This document shows, one piece after another, positions 15,657 through 23,501 of a stretch of 32,710 nucleotides of DNA. Positions within the stretch are counted from its first letter, which is position 1; every line of letters starts with the position of its first letter. Source of the stretch: Ruminococcus sp. UBA1394 (lineage in GTDB: Bacteria > Bacillota > Clostridia > Oscillospirales > Ruminococcaceae). Location of the stretch: positions 73,568-106,277 of the forward strand of contig DBQM01000045.1 in the NCBI GenBank assembly GCA_002305725.1, in the 5' to 3' direction. Made by a program: the position numbers and the translations under genes. The notes beneath the pieces are model-generated. The model was not told the DNA's origin. It did not search any database and worked only from the letters and a program-made list of their open reading frames with translations.

Positions 15657-16379
15657 ATGAATAAAGCAGAAATGAAAGCATGTGCATATGTCACAAAAAG
15701 ACTAGATGATGCAGCAAATGAGGTTTATCAGGAAATGTACGGTGAGTGGAAGCGTAATGATTTCTACTATCTCGGCATCAAAGTACCTGAATATCTTGTA
15801 TTTATGTATCAGGCACAAGCTCTTCTTCCTAAAGCATACATGAATGACGAGCCTGATGCAAAACCTAATGCACTTTTTAAGGCGCTTAAAAGCAATAATT
15901 TTGAAAAAGCTAAAGATATCATAAGAAGAGCACAATACATGACGGTCAAGGAATTTGCCGAAAAGTATAATTTTAACTATGATTTTACCAGAAAAGAGGT
16001 TCGTTCCATATGGGCTATTGTAACTGCTGAAGCAAAGTGCGAGCCCATCCCTGTAATCGCAGCAGATAAATTAGCAGAATGGATAAACGCAGATAGTCGT
16101 GGGCATAAATGGTTCAATCATTACATAAACTTTTACAATATGAAAAATCATAGTGTACTTGATGGCATATTTGAGGCATATAATTTTGTATCAATATCGC
16201 TTCTCATTAGCAGCAATACTAATCTTGAATATATAAATAAACTCAAAAAAGTCAAACTATTTGATATAGCTCATGAGCTTGCATATGTCTGGGGAATAGT
16301 TGATGGCAAAAACAGTGACAATTTTAAAGAGTATAAAGACGAATTAGCTGCTTTTGAGTCGATTTTATGCGAAGTCTGA
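15657..16379 (+). CDS. Unknown 240-residue accessory protein
   Basis: I do not recognise this protein. It is soluble, mixed-charge and probably alpha-helical. A segment near residues 95-125 (MTVKEFAEKYNFNYDFTRKEVRSIWAIV) could be a helix-turn-helix-like fold, but this is weak. The start at 15657 has AGAAAGGA at 15641-15648. It is the first gene of the accessory segment and stands alone behind promoter copy A, with terminators on both sides. An element-borne regulatory or maintenance role is possible; nothing in the sequence proves it. Confidence 0.75.
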   Translation: MNKAEMKACAYVTKRLDDAANEVYQEMYGEWKRNDFYYLGIKVPEYLVFMYQAQALLPKAYMNDEPDAKPNALFKALKSNNFEKAKDIIRRAQYMTVKEFAEKYNFNYDFTRKEVRSIWAIVTAEAKCEPIPVIAADKLAEWINADSRGHKWFNHYINFYNMKNHSVLDGIFEAYNFVSISLLISSNTNLEYINKLKKVKLFDIAHELAYVWGIVDGKNSDNFKEYKDELAAFESILCEV

Positions 16380-16404
16380 TATAGGATTCATATTCTAAAC
16401 AGAT

Positions 16405-16440
16405 AAGCTCACCGTGAGATTTCTGCGGTGAGCTTTCTGC
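16405..16440 (+). terminator. Hairpin terminator after the 240-residue gene
   Basis: AAGCTCACCG (16405-16414) pairs with CGGTGAGCTT (16426-16435). The T run after it is poor, so efficiency is uncertain. Confidence 0.6.
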
Positions 16441-16895
16441 TGTTATAGAAGCTTGCTTATCATGGATTCAGGGCGTGCAGTGTTTTTAAGGATGCACAAC
16501 ATTATTGAAATCACAGCTTTTTTCTTTAGTACTTTAATCCATTTTTGCTTTTGTATCAATAGAGAATATTTTTCGTAAGCAAAATCCTGAAAATGTTCCA
16601 CTAATACCACTACTATCTGAACAAATGGCGTGAGTGGTATGATTTTACCATTTTTCTTTCAAAATATATTTTTATAAATCTATAATATGATTTTACTTTA
16701 AAGTATAGTTTACCATTTCAATTATCTTACAAACAAAATTACAATAAATTTGTATTAAAAAATACACTAAAATATGTGGTATGATTTAAAAAAGCTTATA
16801 AAAATAATTTGAAATTATAATTGAATTTTAAAATAAAAATACAAAAATCACGCCATTCACGCCACTAAAGCCACCATTTCAAAAGCACCATTAAA
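16441..16895. other. AT-rich repeat region, candidate replication origin
   Basis: There is no gene here. The region is very AT-rich and lies next to the 3' end of the SF3 helicase gene. It holds a 10-bp inverted repeat, AATGGCGTGA at 16624-16633 and its complement TCACGCCATT at 16848-16857. Direct repeats of GTGGTATGATTT occur at 16634-16645 and 16776-16787, with a related ATATGATTTTAC near 16685. CACGCCATT and CACGCCACT sit in tandem at 16849-16866. Iteron-like repeats beside a replicative helicase suggest an origin; this is inference. Confidence 0.4.
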
Positions 16896-16936
16896 TATAA
16901 AAAGAGCTTCCCTGTTCCATTCGGAACAGGGAAGCT
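16896..16936 (-). terminator. Terminator of the helicase gene
   Basis: AGCTTCCCTGTTCC (16905-16918) pairs perfectly with GGAACAGGGAAGCT (16923-16936) across a 4-nt loop. In the minus direction it is followed by a CTTTTT run. Confidence 0.9.
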
Positions 16937-16942
16937 TATGTA

Positions 16943-18394
16943 TTATTTCTTGTACTTCATACCAACATAGTAGTAGCTGTCGCTATGTTTTCTTTTGCTT
17001 ACTAAATTATTCATATCATTGATTGCCTGATCAAATTGTTGAAAGAATTTCTTTTTGGTAATTTGTTTTGCCTGTCTGAAATAATGGTTGTTTCTACAGA
17101 ATTCATCAAATTTTTGAAAAAGAGTGGATGAACGTATTTGGTCTGATTTTTCACCAGTTACATTAATCGCTTCATGTATAAATGCTTTCACTACATTATG
17201 CTCATTCTTATAGTGTTCTAAAGCCTTTACACAAGCTTTAGGCTCTGTAAAATTATAATTCTGCTCGATCAGGCGAATCAGTCCACGAAAGGCAAAATTT
17301 AATATACCAGCGAGTTCAGTTTTAAGATCGTCTTCTAAAGTGACATCCTGATACTTTTTTCCTTCAACCATTTCTTTACCTGGTACAAGTGGCTCGTATT
17401 TCTGGTTAAAAGGAATAATAATTAATCTGCGATAAAATCCGTCGCTATAATCTGCTGTCTGAATCATTTCATTCGCAAGCAGAATATATTTTGCATGGAT
17501 TTCGGTCGTATAGGAATTTTGGAATTTCTTTTCGACCTCCACGGAATCTCCTCCGGTTAATGCCTTGAGATCAGATGTTGAGTAAAGTTTTTCAGGATTT
17601 GTCTCTGAAGATATATTGAGAAGTTTCTTATCAAGATTTTGCTTTGCAAATCGACTTCCGCTTAATTGATCAAGCGCAATGCTTGAAACATTATCTACGC
17701 CGAGCATATTTTTAATAACGCTTGCAAGGACTGATTTTCCATTGGAGCCATCGCCGAGAAAAACAACCAGTTTCTGCATACACTTACAGTAATAAAGCGA
17801 TGCTCCCATAATCTCTTGAACAAGTTTTATTCTCTCCTGATCTTTTTCAAAAATATCGTTCAGAAAAGCAATAAATTGAGGGCATTTTGCAGTTTTGTCA
17901 TAATCATAAGGAAGACGAAAATGGCAGAAATACTTAGGTGATGCTTTTTTGAATTTTGGAGGGAATTGATGAAAATCAAGCATTCCATTGTTGAATTGAA
18001 GAAATCCTTCCTCCATACCATTATTCTTAAAATATGTAAGTTGATTTTTGAAGTATGGAAGATAGTTTTTTTCTATAGATGAATTCCACCATGAATTGGA
18101 TGCCTCGCAAATTAACTTGAAGAAGATCTTTTTATATTCATTTTCAGTAAGACAATCATATTGATTATTATGGTAATTATAGAACCATATACCTTGTTGG
18201 TTCTCTTTTGAAGTAGTTCTTGTATTGACATAGCTGATAAAAGTACTGGGTTCAATAACATACTTACCACGAATACATGAAATCCCTCTGTCGCTCATTT
18301 GCTTTGCTTTAATCGTTTTGTCTGGTTTACTGCTGTTAATCATTTTCTGAATTTTATTATCAGGCTTAATATAGTTTATAGGGTCAAAAGACAT
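16943..18394 (-). CDS. SF3 replicative helicase, phage/plasmid primase (P4/D5) C-terminal type
   Basis: This 483-residue protein resembles the helicase half of phage- and plasmid-type primases that unwind replication origins. The D5_N-like part includes FNNGMLDFH (residues 135-142). Walker A is GDGSNGKS (214-221), Walker B lies in KKLLNISSE, and the sensor region is AKYILLANEMIQTADYSDGFYRRLIIIPF. After that comes the usual C-terminal helical tail (ALEHYKNEHNVVKAFI). The first 130 residues are too short and lack the motifs of a catalytic primase domain, so this is probably a helicase without primase activity. Two copies of the repeated promoter (B and C) lie upstream in tandem, and the RBS AGGAGG is clear. 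It suggests that the element replicates, at least after excision. Confidence 0.88.
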   Translation of the reverse strand: MSFDPINYIKPDNKIQKMINSSKPDKTIKAKQMSDRGISCIRGKYVIEPSTFISYVNTRTTSKENQQGIWFYNYHNNQYDCLTENEYKKIFFKLICEASNSWWNSSIEKNYLPYFKNQLTYFKNNGMEEGFLQFNNGMLDFHQFPPKFKKASPKYFCHFRLPYDYDKTAKCPQFIAFLNDIFEKDQERIKLVQEIMGASLYYCKCMQKLVVFLGDGSNGKSVLASVIKNMLGVDNVSSIALDQLSGSRFAKQNLDKKLLNISSETNPEKLYSTSDLKALTGGDSVEVEKKFQNSYTTEIHAKYILLANEMIQTADYSDGFYRRLIIIPFNQKYEPLVPGKEMVEGKKYQDVTLEDDLKTELAGILNFAFRGLIRLIEQNYNFTEPKACVKALEHYKNEHNVVKAFIHEAINVTGEKSDQIRSSTLFQKFDEFCRNNHYFRQAKQITKKKFFQQFDQAINDMNNLVSKRKHSDSYYYVGMKYKK

Positions 18395-18427
18395 ATAAAA
18401 AACCTCCTAAATTTTTTACAGCTTTAT

Positions 18428-18478
18428 GCTGCATCATTATAATATCATATCTAAAACATAAATTGTAAAAATGATTTT
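18428..18478 (-). promoter_or_regulatory. Repeated accessory promoter, copy B
   Basis: On the minus strand the block AAAATCATTTTTACAA (18463-18478) includes TTTACA (18464-18469). A 19-bp spacer precedes TATTAT (18439-18444), and GCAGC ends 11 bp later. It lies directly before the helicase gene. The new transcript would begin with a CAGC..GCTG mini-hairpin. Confidence 0.75.
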
Positions 18479-18557
18479 GTCCCAGATATAACTTATAAAT
18501 AAAGCAACCTTTTCTTGTTTTCTCTGTTATTCTATTTTCAAAATGCTTGCAGCTTTT

Positions 18558-18609
18558 GCTGTGATTCTATCTTATCACATTCGGTTAGAAGTTTGTAAAA
18601 ATGATTTTT
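18558..18609 (-). promoter_or_regulatory. Repeated accessory promoter, copy C
   Basis: Same architecture on the minus strand: AAAAATCATTTTTACAAA block ending at 18592, TTTACA 18594-18599, 19-bp spacer, TAAGAT 18569-18574, and ATCACAGC ending 11 bp later (18558). No open frame lies between C and B, so both appear to serve the helicase gene. Confidence 0.72.
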
Positions 18610-18628
18610 ATATCTGTCATATAAAAGA

Positions 18629-18671
18629 CAATTAAAATCCCTGTATGCCCCGAAAATAAGAGCATACAGGG
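18629..18671 (-). terminator. Terminator of the 292-residue gene
   Basis: CCCTGTATGC (18639-18648) pairs with GCATACAGGG (18662-18671); in the minus direction it is followed by ATTTTAATT. Confidence 0.7.
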
Positions 18672-18683
18672 AAGAGATAAGTA

Positions 18684-19562
18684 TTATATTTCTGTAAAGT
18701 CCCTATTTGTTTCTTTGCTATTGATACAATAATTACTATACGCCTTTAAAAGCATTTTTACCTGTTTCATTTCTGGAGAAGGGAGTTTTTTAAATTTGGA
18801 AATGGAACTTACATAGGTTTTTCCGCTGTTTGCCGTATAGAGTTCTATGCTTACAGGTTTATAGAGCAATTTTCTTATGCATTCCCTACTGTCTTCTAAA
18901 ATTCCCATTGTATGAAGAAAATCGCTATATTTTGCATTGTACATACTGTTTAAAAAATAACGATATTTTCTTGGTGCTCCACCGTTGAAGATCGTCACAT
19001 GGACAATGGTCATTTTATCATTATTTTTGAGCGGACGAAATTCTAAATCAGAAATAATACCAAAATGCTGACTATTTAATAAGTGAAATCCATCATAATT
19101 TTGTAAATACCAATAATTTTGTAAAAGTTTTGGAATATTCTTGATTCCATATGTGAAATTCAGATTTTCAAATTCCTCTAAGATTTCTTCTATAATTGGG
19201 TTCTTTGCTTTGTCCTCTAATAGCGGATAAAGCTGATCGCCGTATATTGGGCGAAATGTTACAATGCATACAGTACCTATTGCATTTGCAAAGTCAATCT
19301 TTTCATTTTGAATCAGATTGAATTTATCGCAGAATTCTTGAAATGCAGATTTTCTATAGGTATAAATGCTGCAATAGTAAACAGAGGAATATTTGACCTG
19401 TTCTGTATATTCGTCCCAGTAGGCTATATGAATGCGTACTGTATCACTATTTTGGCATTCTGGAAATGTTATTCCGGTGATAACGCCAAGTCTGGAATAG
19501 TCTGGAATATCAATGTGTTCGGGGTCAGGGTTTACATCAAACGGCTCAAAAAACTTTTTCAT
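18684..19562 (-). CDS. Unknown accessory protein with an internal duplication
   Basis: I do not recognise this 292-residue protein by family. It appears to be built of two related halves. In the first, LGVITGITFPE (from about residue 25) leads to a stretch of beta strands and then SIYTYRKSAFQEFCDKFNLI and IGTVCIVTF. In the second, FGIISDLEFRP (from about residue 168) leads to strands, then SMYNAKYSDFLHTMGIL and KPVSIELY. Strand-rich halves ending in the same order could be OB- or similar nucleic-acid-binding folds, which would fit its place next to the replicative helicase, but that is inference. It has its own promoter copy D and terminator, and AAGGAG before ATG 19562. Confidence 0.8.
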   Translation of the reverse strand: MKKFFEPFDVNPDPEHIDIPDYSRLGVITGITFPECQNSDTVRIHIAYWDEYTEQVKYSSVYYCSIYTYRKSAFQEFCDKFNLIQNEKIDFANAIGTVCIVTFRPIYGDQLYPLLEDKAKNPIIEEILEEFENLNFTYGIKNIPKLLQNYWYLQNYDGFHLLNSQHFGIISDLEFRPLKNNDKMTIVHVTIFNGGAPRKYRYFLNSMYNAKYSDFLHTMGILEDSRECIRKLLYKPVSIELYTANSGKTYVSSISKFKKLPSPEMKQVKMLLKAYSNYCINSKETNRDFTEI

Positions 19563-19596
19563 AGGTAACTCCTTTTTGATTTATTTACAGCTTTTT

Positions 19597-19647
19597 GCTG
19601 CAAATAAAGTGTATCATATTGAAAAAAGAGTTTGTAAAAATGATTTA
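19597..19647 (-). promoter_or_regulatory. Repeated accessory promoter, copy D
   Basis: On the minus strand TAAATCATTTTTACAAA covers the -35 region (TTTACA 19633-19638). A 19-bp spacer precedes TACACT (19608-19613), and TTTGCAGC ends 11 bp later. The transcript would start with the mini-hairpin GCAGCAAAAAGCTGT. Confidence 0.75.
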
Positions 19648-19650
19648 TGC

Positions 19651-19687
19651 AAAAAAATAAGCGGTAACGAGTTATGTCGTTACCGCT
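19651..19687 (-). terminator. Terminator of the amidoligase-recombinase operon
   Basis: AGCGGTAACGA (19660-19670) pairs with TCGTTACCGCT (19677-19687) around a 6-nt loop. In the minus direction it is followed by TATTTTTTT. It lies just after the DUF960 gene. Confidence 0.9.
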
Positions 19688-19697
19688 AAAATTATGC

Positions 19698-19991
19698 TTA
19701 ATATTCCTCCGCCAGAAGCATAGTACAATAATCCTCGCTGTCTATGCAGTAGATTTTAGCATTAACAGCATTCTTTACAGCCGGAAGTATATATGTCATC
19801 TCATATGCAGGCTGCTCAGACTTATGAAATATGTATTGTACTTCGTCCTTTGTTGTAAGCTCAAATACCTGCAAATAGTCTTTCGGCGCAGGCATATTGT
19901 CAATTGCATTCCACAGAAATATTTGCAGTTCAAGCGGTATCGTTTCGTCAATACCTCTTGTAAGATAACGTTTTTTCTCAGGTTCAAACAT
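19698..19991 (-). CDS. DUF960 family protein
   Basis: This 97-residue protein matches the DUF960 pattern found in Firmicutes, often on mobile elements: MFEPEKKRYLTRGIDETIPLELQIFLW at the start, DYLQVFEL in the middle, and AKIYCIDSEDYCTMLLAEEY at the end. The molecular function of this family is unknown. Its start is 3 nt downstream of the recombinase stop codon, and its ribosome binding site GGAG lies inside the recombinase end, so translation is probably coupled. It is the last gene of the leftward operon, followed at once by a strong terminator. Confidence 0.85.
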   Translation of the reverse strand: MFEPEKKRYLTRGIDETIPLELQIFLWNAIDNMPAPKDYLQVFELTTKDEVQYIFHKSEQPAYEMTYILPAVKNAVNAKIYCIDSEDYCTMLLAEEY

Positions 19992-19994
19992 ATA

Positions 19995-21545
19995 TTAATT
20001 CTCCTTTACTCGTGATTCAAACATGGCATATAAGTCGCCACGTCTAATAGTAATCGTTTCTTTCAGCTCATCTGTAATACCAAATCCAACATCAAGAATA
20101 ATTTCGATATGGTAAGGATAAGTAACGATTTTGTCTATATAAGTCTGCACAAAAGTACGGAATTCAGCAGTATTTCGGGGAATATTCTTGAAATCATCTA
20201 TCAGATGAACATAATCCGAATACTCCAAAGGCGTATATTTTTTTAGGCAGCTTAGCTGATTTTGCAGTATGGAACGCTTCTCTTCCAAAGCTTCTGCACG
20301 TTCCATAATTGCAGAAGTTATGATACCTTTTTCAATAGCTTCTGTAATATTCGCAAGACCTTCAATCACCTGATTTAACTCATTTTCGGTATCTTGGTAA
20401 TGTAAATCAAAATCCGTATTGTACTTCTGTATGTAGGCATTAACTGCTTTTATTTTTCGCCTTAAAGCAGTTTTATTGAAGATTTTTTCACGCAAGAGTT
20501 CCACCACATAAACATCAAGATAATCCTTGTTGTTCTCCTTATTGTTACATATTTTACGAAGCGTTGTGCAACGGTAGGTAGCAAGCCTGTTCTTTCGTTC
20601 ACCTGAAAACCTAAGATTTCCCTGTATTCTTTTTCCACATACTCCGCAGAACACATTACCCGTAAGCAAGTAAAACTCTTTCGCATGATATTGCCCTGTA
20701 TTACGACGATTTCTCGCCCTTATACGCTGTACCTTTTCAAAAAGTTTCTTGCTGACAATTGCAGGACAGCCGCCCTCTATTCTTATGACCTTATCAGAAG
20801 TTTTGTAAGCGTGGTTATTCCTCTTACCGTCCGCTTTAGCAGCCGATTTATTAAACACAAAAATTCCGGTATATTTCTCATTGGCAAGAATTTCATACAA
20901 GCTATTTTTACCAAATAGGCAGCCTCTTTTGGTCTTGTAACCGTGTTCATTCAGGTAGTTTATGATTGCTGTATAACCATGACCGTCCGCAAACATCTGA
21001 AAAATGATTTTTACCGCTTCTGATTCATGGGGATTTATTACAAGTCGGCGATTTTCGTCAAGGTCATATCCCAAAGGCGTACAGCCTCCGGTGTGCTTAC
21101 ATTGAAGTGCTGTTTCGTTCATGCCTTTCATGACCTCGCGACGGAGATTCTTGCTATAATATTCGGACATGCCTTCCAAAACAGATTCCATCATAATGCT
21201 TTCGGGACTGTCATCAATGCGCTCTAAAACACTGCAAAGCTTTACGCTGTTATTTTTCAGACGTTTTTTGTAAATTGCGCTGTCGTATCTATCCCTTGAA
21301 AATCTGTCCAATTTATGCACAAGAACAATGTCAAAAAGTCCTTTACTGCTGTCGCTTATCATCTGCTGAAACTGTGGTCTGTTGTCGGTGGTTGCAGAAC
21401 GTGCTTCATCTGTGTAAGTGGCAACGACCTGCCAGCGATTCTGCTTGCAAAACTGGTTCATGGCTCTGATTTGTGCGTCAATAGATTCGCTTCGCTGATT
21501 ATCGGAACTAAATCTTGCATACTGTGCAACTCTTGGTATCAGCAT
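19995..21545 (-). CDS. Large serine recombinase 1 (intact zinc ribbon)
   Basis: This 516-residue protein is a large serine integrase/transposase of the TndX/phiC31 kind, which cuts and rejoins att sites through a phosphoserine link. The resolvase domain (about 1-150) has AQYARFSSDNQ with Ser13 as likely nucleophile, DEARSATTDNRPQFQQM and KLDRFSRDRYD. The recombinase domain follows (GGCTPLGYDLDENRRLVI). The zinc ribbon has CGVCGK with later Cys in YRCTTLRKIC, and a coiled-coil-like helix with EALEEKRSILQNQL comes after it. It begins inside the previous gene (7-nt overlap). It belongs to the amidoligase operon rather than having its own promoter, which is unusual for an integrase. Confidence 0.93.
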   Translation of the reverse strand: MLIPRVAQYARFSSDNQRSESIDAQIRAMNQFCKQNRWQVVATYTDEARSATTDNRPQFQQMISDSSKGLFDIVLVHKLDRFSRDRYDSAIYKKRLKNNSVKLCSVLERIDDSPESIMMESVLEGMSEYYSKNLRREVMKGMNETALQCKHTGGCTPLGYDLDENRRLVINPHESEAVKIIFQMFADGHGYTAIINYLNEHGYKTKRGCLFGKNSLYEILANEKYTGIFVFNKSAAKADGKRNNHAYKTSDKVIRIEGGCPAIVSKKLFEKVQRIRARNRRNTGQYHAKEFYLLTGNVFCGVCGKRIQGNLRFSGERKNRLATYRCTTLRKICNNKENNKDYLDVYVVELLREKIFNKTALRRKIKAVNAYIQKYNTDFDLHYQDTENELNQVIEGLANITEAIEKGIITSAIMERAEALEEKRSILQNQLSCLKKYTPLEYSDYVHLIDDFKNIPRNTAEFRTFVQTYIDKIVTYPYHIEIILDVGFGITDELKETITIRRGDLYAMFESRVKEN

Positions 21546-21832
21546 TTTTTCACCTCAACAGGCAAATAAATATCTTCTGCATAGCTATCGCCAAGGATTT
21601 TTACACCGTGCAGATAATGCAAATTTTCAATTTTAAGCACCTCAACAAATTCCATTTCTGACACAACAAACATCTGATTTTCTGAACGCTCAAGCACAAC
21701 AAAACAGCCAATGTCGTTAAGGTCATTTACGCCGTATTCTGTCATAAGTTCTGTTGCTTTTTTAAGGATATACTTCCTGATCTCCGGCTCAGGAATCGCT
21801 TTTATTTCTTCAAGATTTGTTGCTTTCAGCAT
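21539..21832 (-). CDS. Small unknown protein in the amidoligase-recombinase operon
   Basis: This 97-residue protein is not recognised. It starts with a helical segment (LKATNLEEIKAIPEPEIRKYILKKATELM) and continues with strands (GCFVVLERSENQMFVVSEMEFVEVL). It starts 1 nt after the DUF1643 gene and overlaps the start of recombinase 1 by 7 nt, so it is translated as part of the operon. A partner role for the recombinase is possible but only on position. Confidence 0.75.
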   Translation of the reverse strand: MLKATNLEEIKAIPEPEIRKYILKKATELMTEYGVNDLNDIGCFVVLERSENQMFVVSEMEFVEVLKIENLHYLHGVKILGDSYAEDIYLPVEVKKC

Positions 21833-21833
21833 T

Positions 21834-22352
21834 TCAATTTACCTCCAGTTCATACGGTTCAAGCTCCCAACCATTTCTGACCGCAGGAGTCAATGGGTGG
21901 TAGCCGTCTTTTCCGATTTTGTAAAGCTTATTTGCATAAGGTCGAAGAACTTCAAGCAAATCCGCCTGACGTTCACGAACTCGCTGACTGTTGTTTCCAA
22001 CGCTGCCCCAAGCAATAATAATTGCATCGCTCATTGCCGCATACTGCTCAATGATTTTATCTGTTTCTGCATCAATCAAATCTTCATCTGAGTTAAACCG
22101 CAGGCTAAGCTTATTCATGATTCTGCTATAAAGATTAACAATATTTACACTGCCAAAGCCAAGTGCCGAAAGATTATTCAGCACAAGCATTGTTGTTAAG
22201 TCTACATTCAGCGTGTCTGCGGTATTGGGATTTATCATTATCACCATTGCAGATTTTTTCTCCTCATTCCATTCTCGGCGTAGCAAAAAACGATGCTCCC
22301 CGTTATCGGAAAACATCGCTTTACTCTTAATTACTGTTGTTACTGTTTTCAT
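21834..22352 (-). CDS. DUF1643 family protein
   Basis: This 172-residue protein fits DUF1643: FLLRREWNEEKKSAMVIMINPNTAD near the start, then VDLTTMLVLNNLSALGFGSVNIVNLYSRI, AIIIAWGSVGNN and HPLTPAVRN. The family is common on plasmids, phages and genomic islands, and its biochemical role is not known. A good GGAGGT precedes ATG 22352. It is downstream of two tiny peptide genes and upstream of the 97-residue protein in one operon. Confidence 0.85.
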   Translation of the reverse strand: MKTVTTVIKSKAMFSDNGEHRFLLRREWNEEKKSAMVIMINPNTADTLNVDLTTMLVLNNLSALGFGSVNIVNLYSRIMNKLSLRFNSDEDLIDAETDKIIEQYAAMSDAIIIAWGSVGNNSQRVRERQADLLEVLRPYANKLYKIGKDGYHPLTPAVRNGWELEPYELEVN

Positions 22353-22373
22353 ATTGCACCTCCAAAAATCTGG

Positions 22374-22454
22374 TTACTTTTTCTTTATAATGACCTTGAA
22401 TATCTTGACCACACACACCACGACCTCAACAGCTACTTCTACAATTGGTTTCAA
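22374..22454 (-). CDS. 26-residue cationic hydrophobic peptide, TTG start
   Basis: This tiny frame starts with TTG at 22454, whose last two bases overlap the TGA stop of the preceding peptide gene, a typical translational coupling arrangement. An AGGAG site lies about 10 nt upstream. The product begins MKPIVEVAVEVVVCVVKIF and ends in IIKKK: a Val/Ile-rich single segment with a basic end, like a membrane peptide. It sits between the glutamine amidotransferase/first peptide and DUF1643. No homologue is recognised, and without expression data it remains a prediction. Confidence 0.5.
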   Translation of the reverse strand: MKPIVEVAVEVVVCVVKIFKVIIKKK

Positions 22455-22555
22455 TTTTCCTCAGCTCCTTTCATGATTGTATTGACAAGAATCGCAGCAG
22501 CAACTGCACCCTCGGCAACAAGTGTAAATATTACGCCTGCAATAAATCCTTTCAT
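22451..22555 (-). CDS. 34-residue hydrophobic peptide
   Basis: This small frame begins with ATG 22555 with a very good TAAGGAGGT directly overlapping the amidotransferase stop codon. The product starts MKGFIAGVIFTLVAEGAVAA and ends MKGAEEN: one probable membrane-spanning helix with a short charged tail. Its stop overlaps the start of the next peptide. It could be a membrane anchor, a toxin-like peptide or a substrate of the neighbouring amidoligase. The strong ribosome binding site and tight spacing are the support; there is no known family match. Confidence 0.65.
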   Translation of the reverse strand: MKGFIAGVIFTLVAEGAVAAAILVNTIMKGAEEN

Positions 22556-22568
22556 GTCATTTACCTCC

Positions 22569-23501
22569 TTATTCAACGCAGTAAGCGTTTTTGATTTCAG
22601 CTAAAGCTTCTTCCAGCATTGTTGTGTCCATTAGCATCTCTTCAATTGTATCTGCATCGTAGCCATATTTCAGCAGAAGTTCTACATCTTCTTCCGATAC
22701 GCCAAACATTTTACAGTATTCCAAAAGCAGTTCTTCATTTTCAAATTCATAAGAATTAAAGCTGTACGGATTCCAGAAAGAATGGTATTTTTCCTTGACT
22801 TCAAAAGTACTTCTGCTGATAGTACCGTCTGAATTTAACTGCAAAATTTCTCCCTCTGTGACCTTGATTTCGCATTTTTTGTATGTAAGACCTGACTTTT
22901 TCAAAGCATTGTCAAGAATACTTTTCGTGCTTGCATACACATACAATCCCAAATCAGGGAAGTGGTACAAAGTGAGTGGATTTGAGCCTTTTACAAGAAA
23001 CAGTGTTCCGTCATTTCTAAGAATTGTAAACACAAAACTGCCTTCCACGAGTTCTGACATCTTCTTGATGTTATCAATATCTGCACCGCCGAAATGCTCC
23101 AGAAGCTGAACCGCAACATAGCTGTCCGTTTCAATTTTTGTGTCAGGGAGCTTGTATTTATGACGGAGTTGTTTATCGTTATAAATAACGCCATTATGTG
23201 CCAGCGCAAAGCCTTTTTCTGACTCAAATGGATGGTTATTGTAGTTGTACTTCTCGCTGCCTTGTGTGGTCATTCTCGTATGACCTATTACGCATTTTGT
23301 GTCCGCAGGAAAATACAGCTTGACTTTATGGGCAGGTTTTGCTTTCTTGAATGTAACCGTTTCGCCGCCCTTAACATAGCTGATTCCTGTGGCATCTGTA
23401 CCTCTGCATTCGGCTTCAATGGAAAGCGCCTTGATAAGCTTTTTAAGAGACGTATTGCCAATTAAGCCCTTGTAGTCCATAAATCCAAAAATCGCACACA
23501 T
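22569..23501 (-). CDS. Class II glutamine amidotransferase (Ntn hydrolase)
   Basis: This 310-residue protein carries the glutaminase fold of PurF/GlmS-type enzymes. The Cys2 nucleophile appears after Met removal (MCAIFGF). Further motifs are RGTDATGISY, GHTRMTTQG, NNHPF and LAHNGVIYND. Residues up to about 220 cover the domain; no synthase (SIS or phosphoribosyl) domain follows, only an acidic helical tail. It would release ammonia from glutamine or act as a peptidase or amidase on a product. The start codon directly follows the stop of the amidoligase gene, and the pairing of these two families is known in bacterial gene neighbourhoods, so they likely work together. Confidence 0.9.
   Translation of the reverse strand: MCAIFGFMDYKGLIGNTSLKKLIKALSIEAECRGTDATGISYVKGGETVTFKKAKPAHKVKLYFPADTKCVIGHTRMTTQGSEKYNYNNHPFESEKGFALAHNGVIYNDKQLRHKYKLPDTKIETDSYVAVQLLEHFGGADIDNIKKMSELVEGSFVFTILRNDGTLFLVKGSNPLTLYHFPDLGLYVYASTKSILDNALKKSGLTYKKCEIKVTEGEILQLNSDGTISRSTFEVKEKYHSFWNPYSFNSYEFENEELLLEYCKMFGVSEEDVELLLKYGYDADTIEEMLMDTTMLEEALAEIKNAYCVE

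Noticed and set aside
15376..15660. 94-residue rightward open frame before the 240-residue gene
   Set aside because: It runs through two terminator hairpins and promoter copy A, lacks a ribosome binding site and has no recognisable domain.
16943..18394. Full primase-helicase
   Set aside because: The N-terminal 130 residues are too short and without primase catalytic motifs, so only helicase was called.
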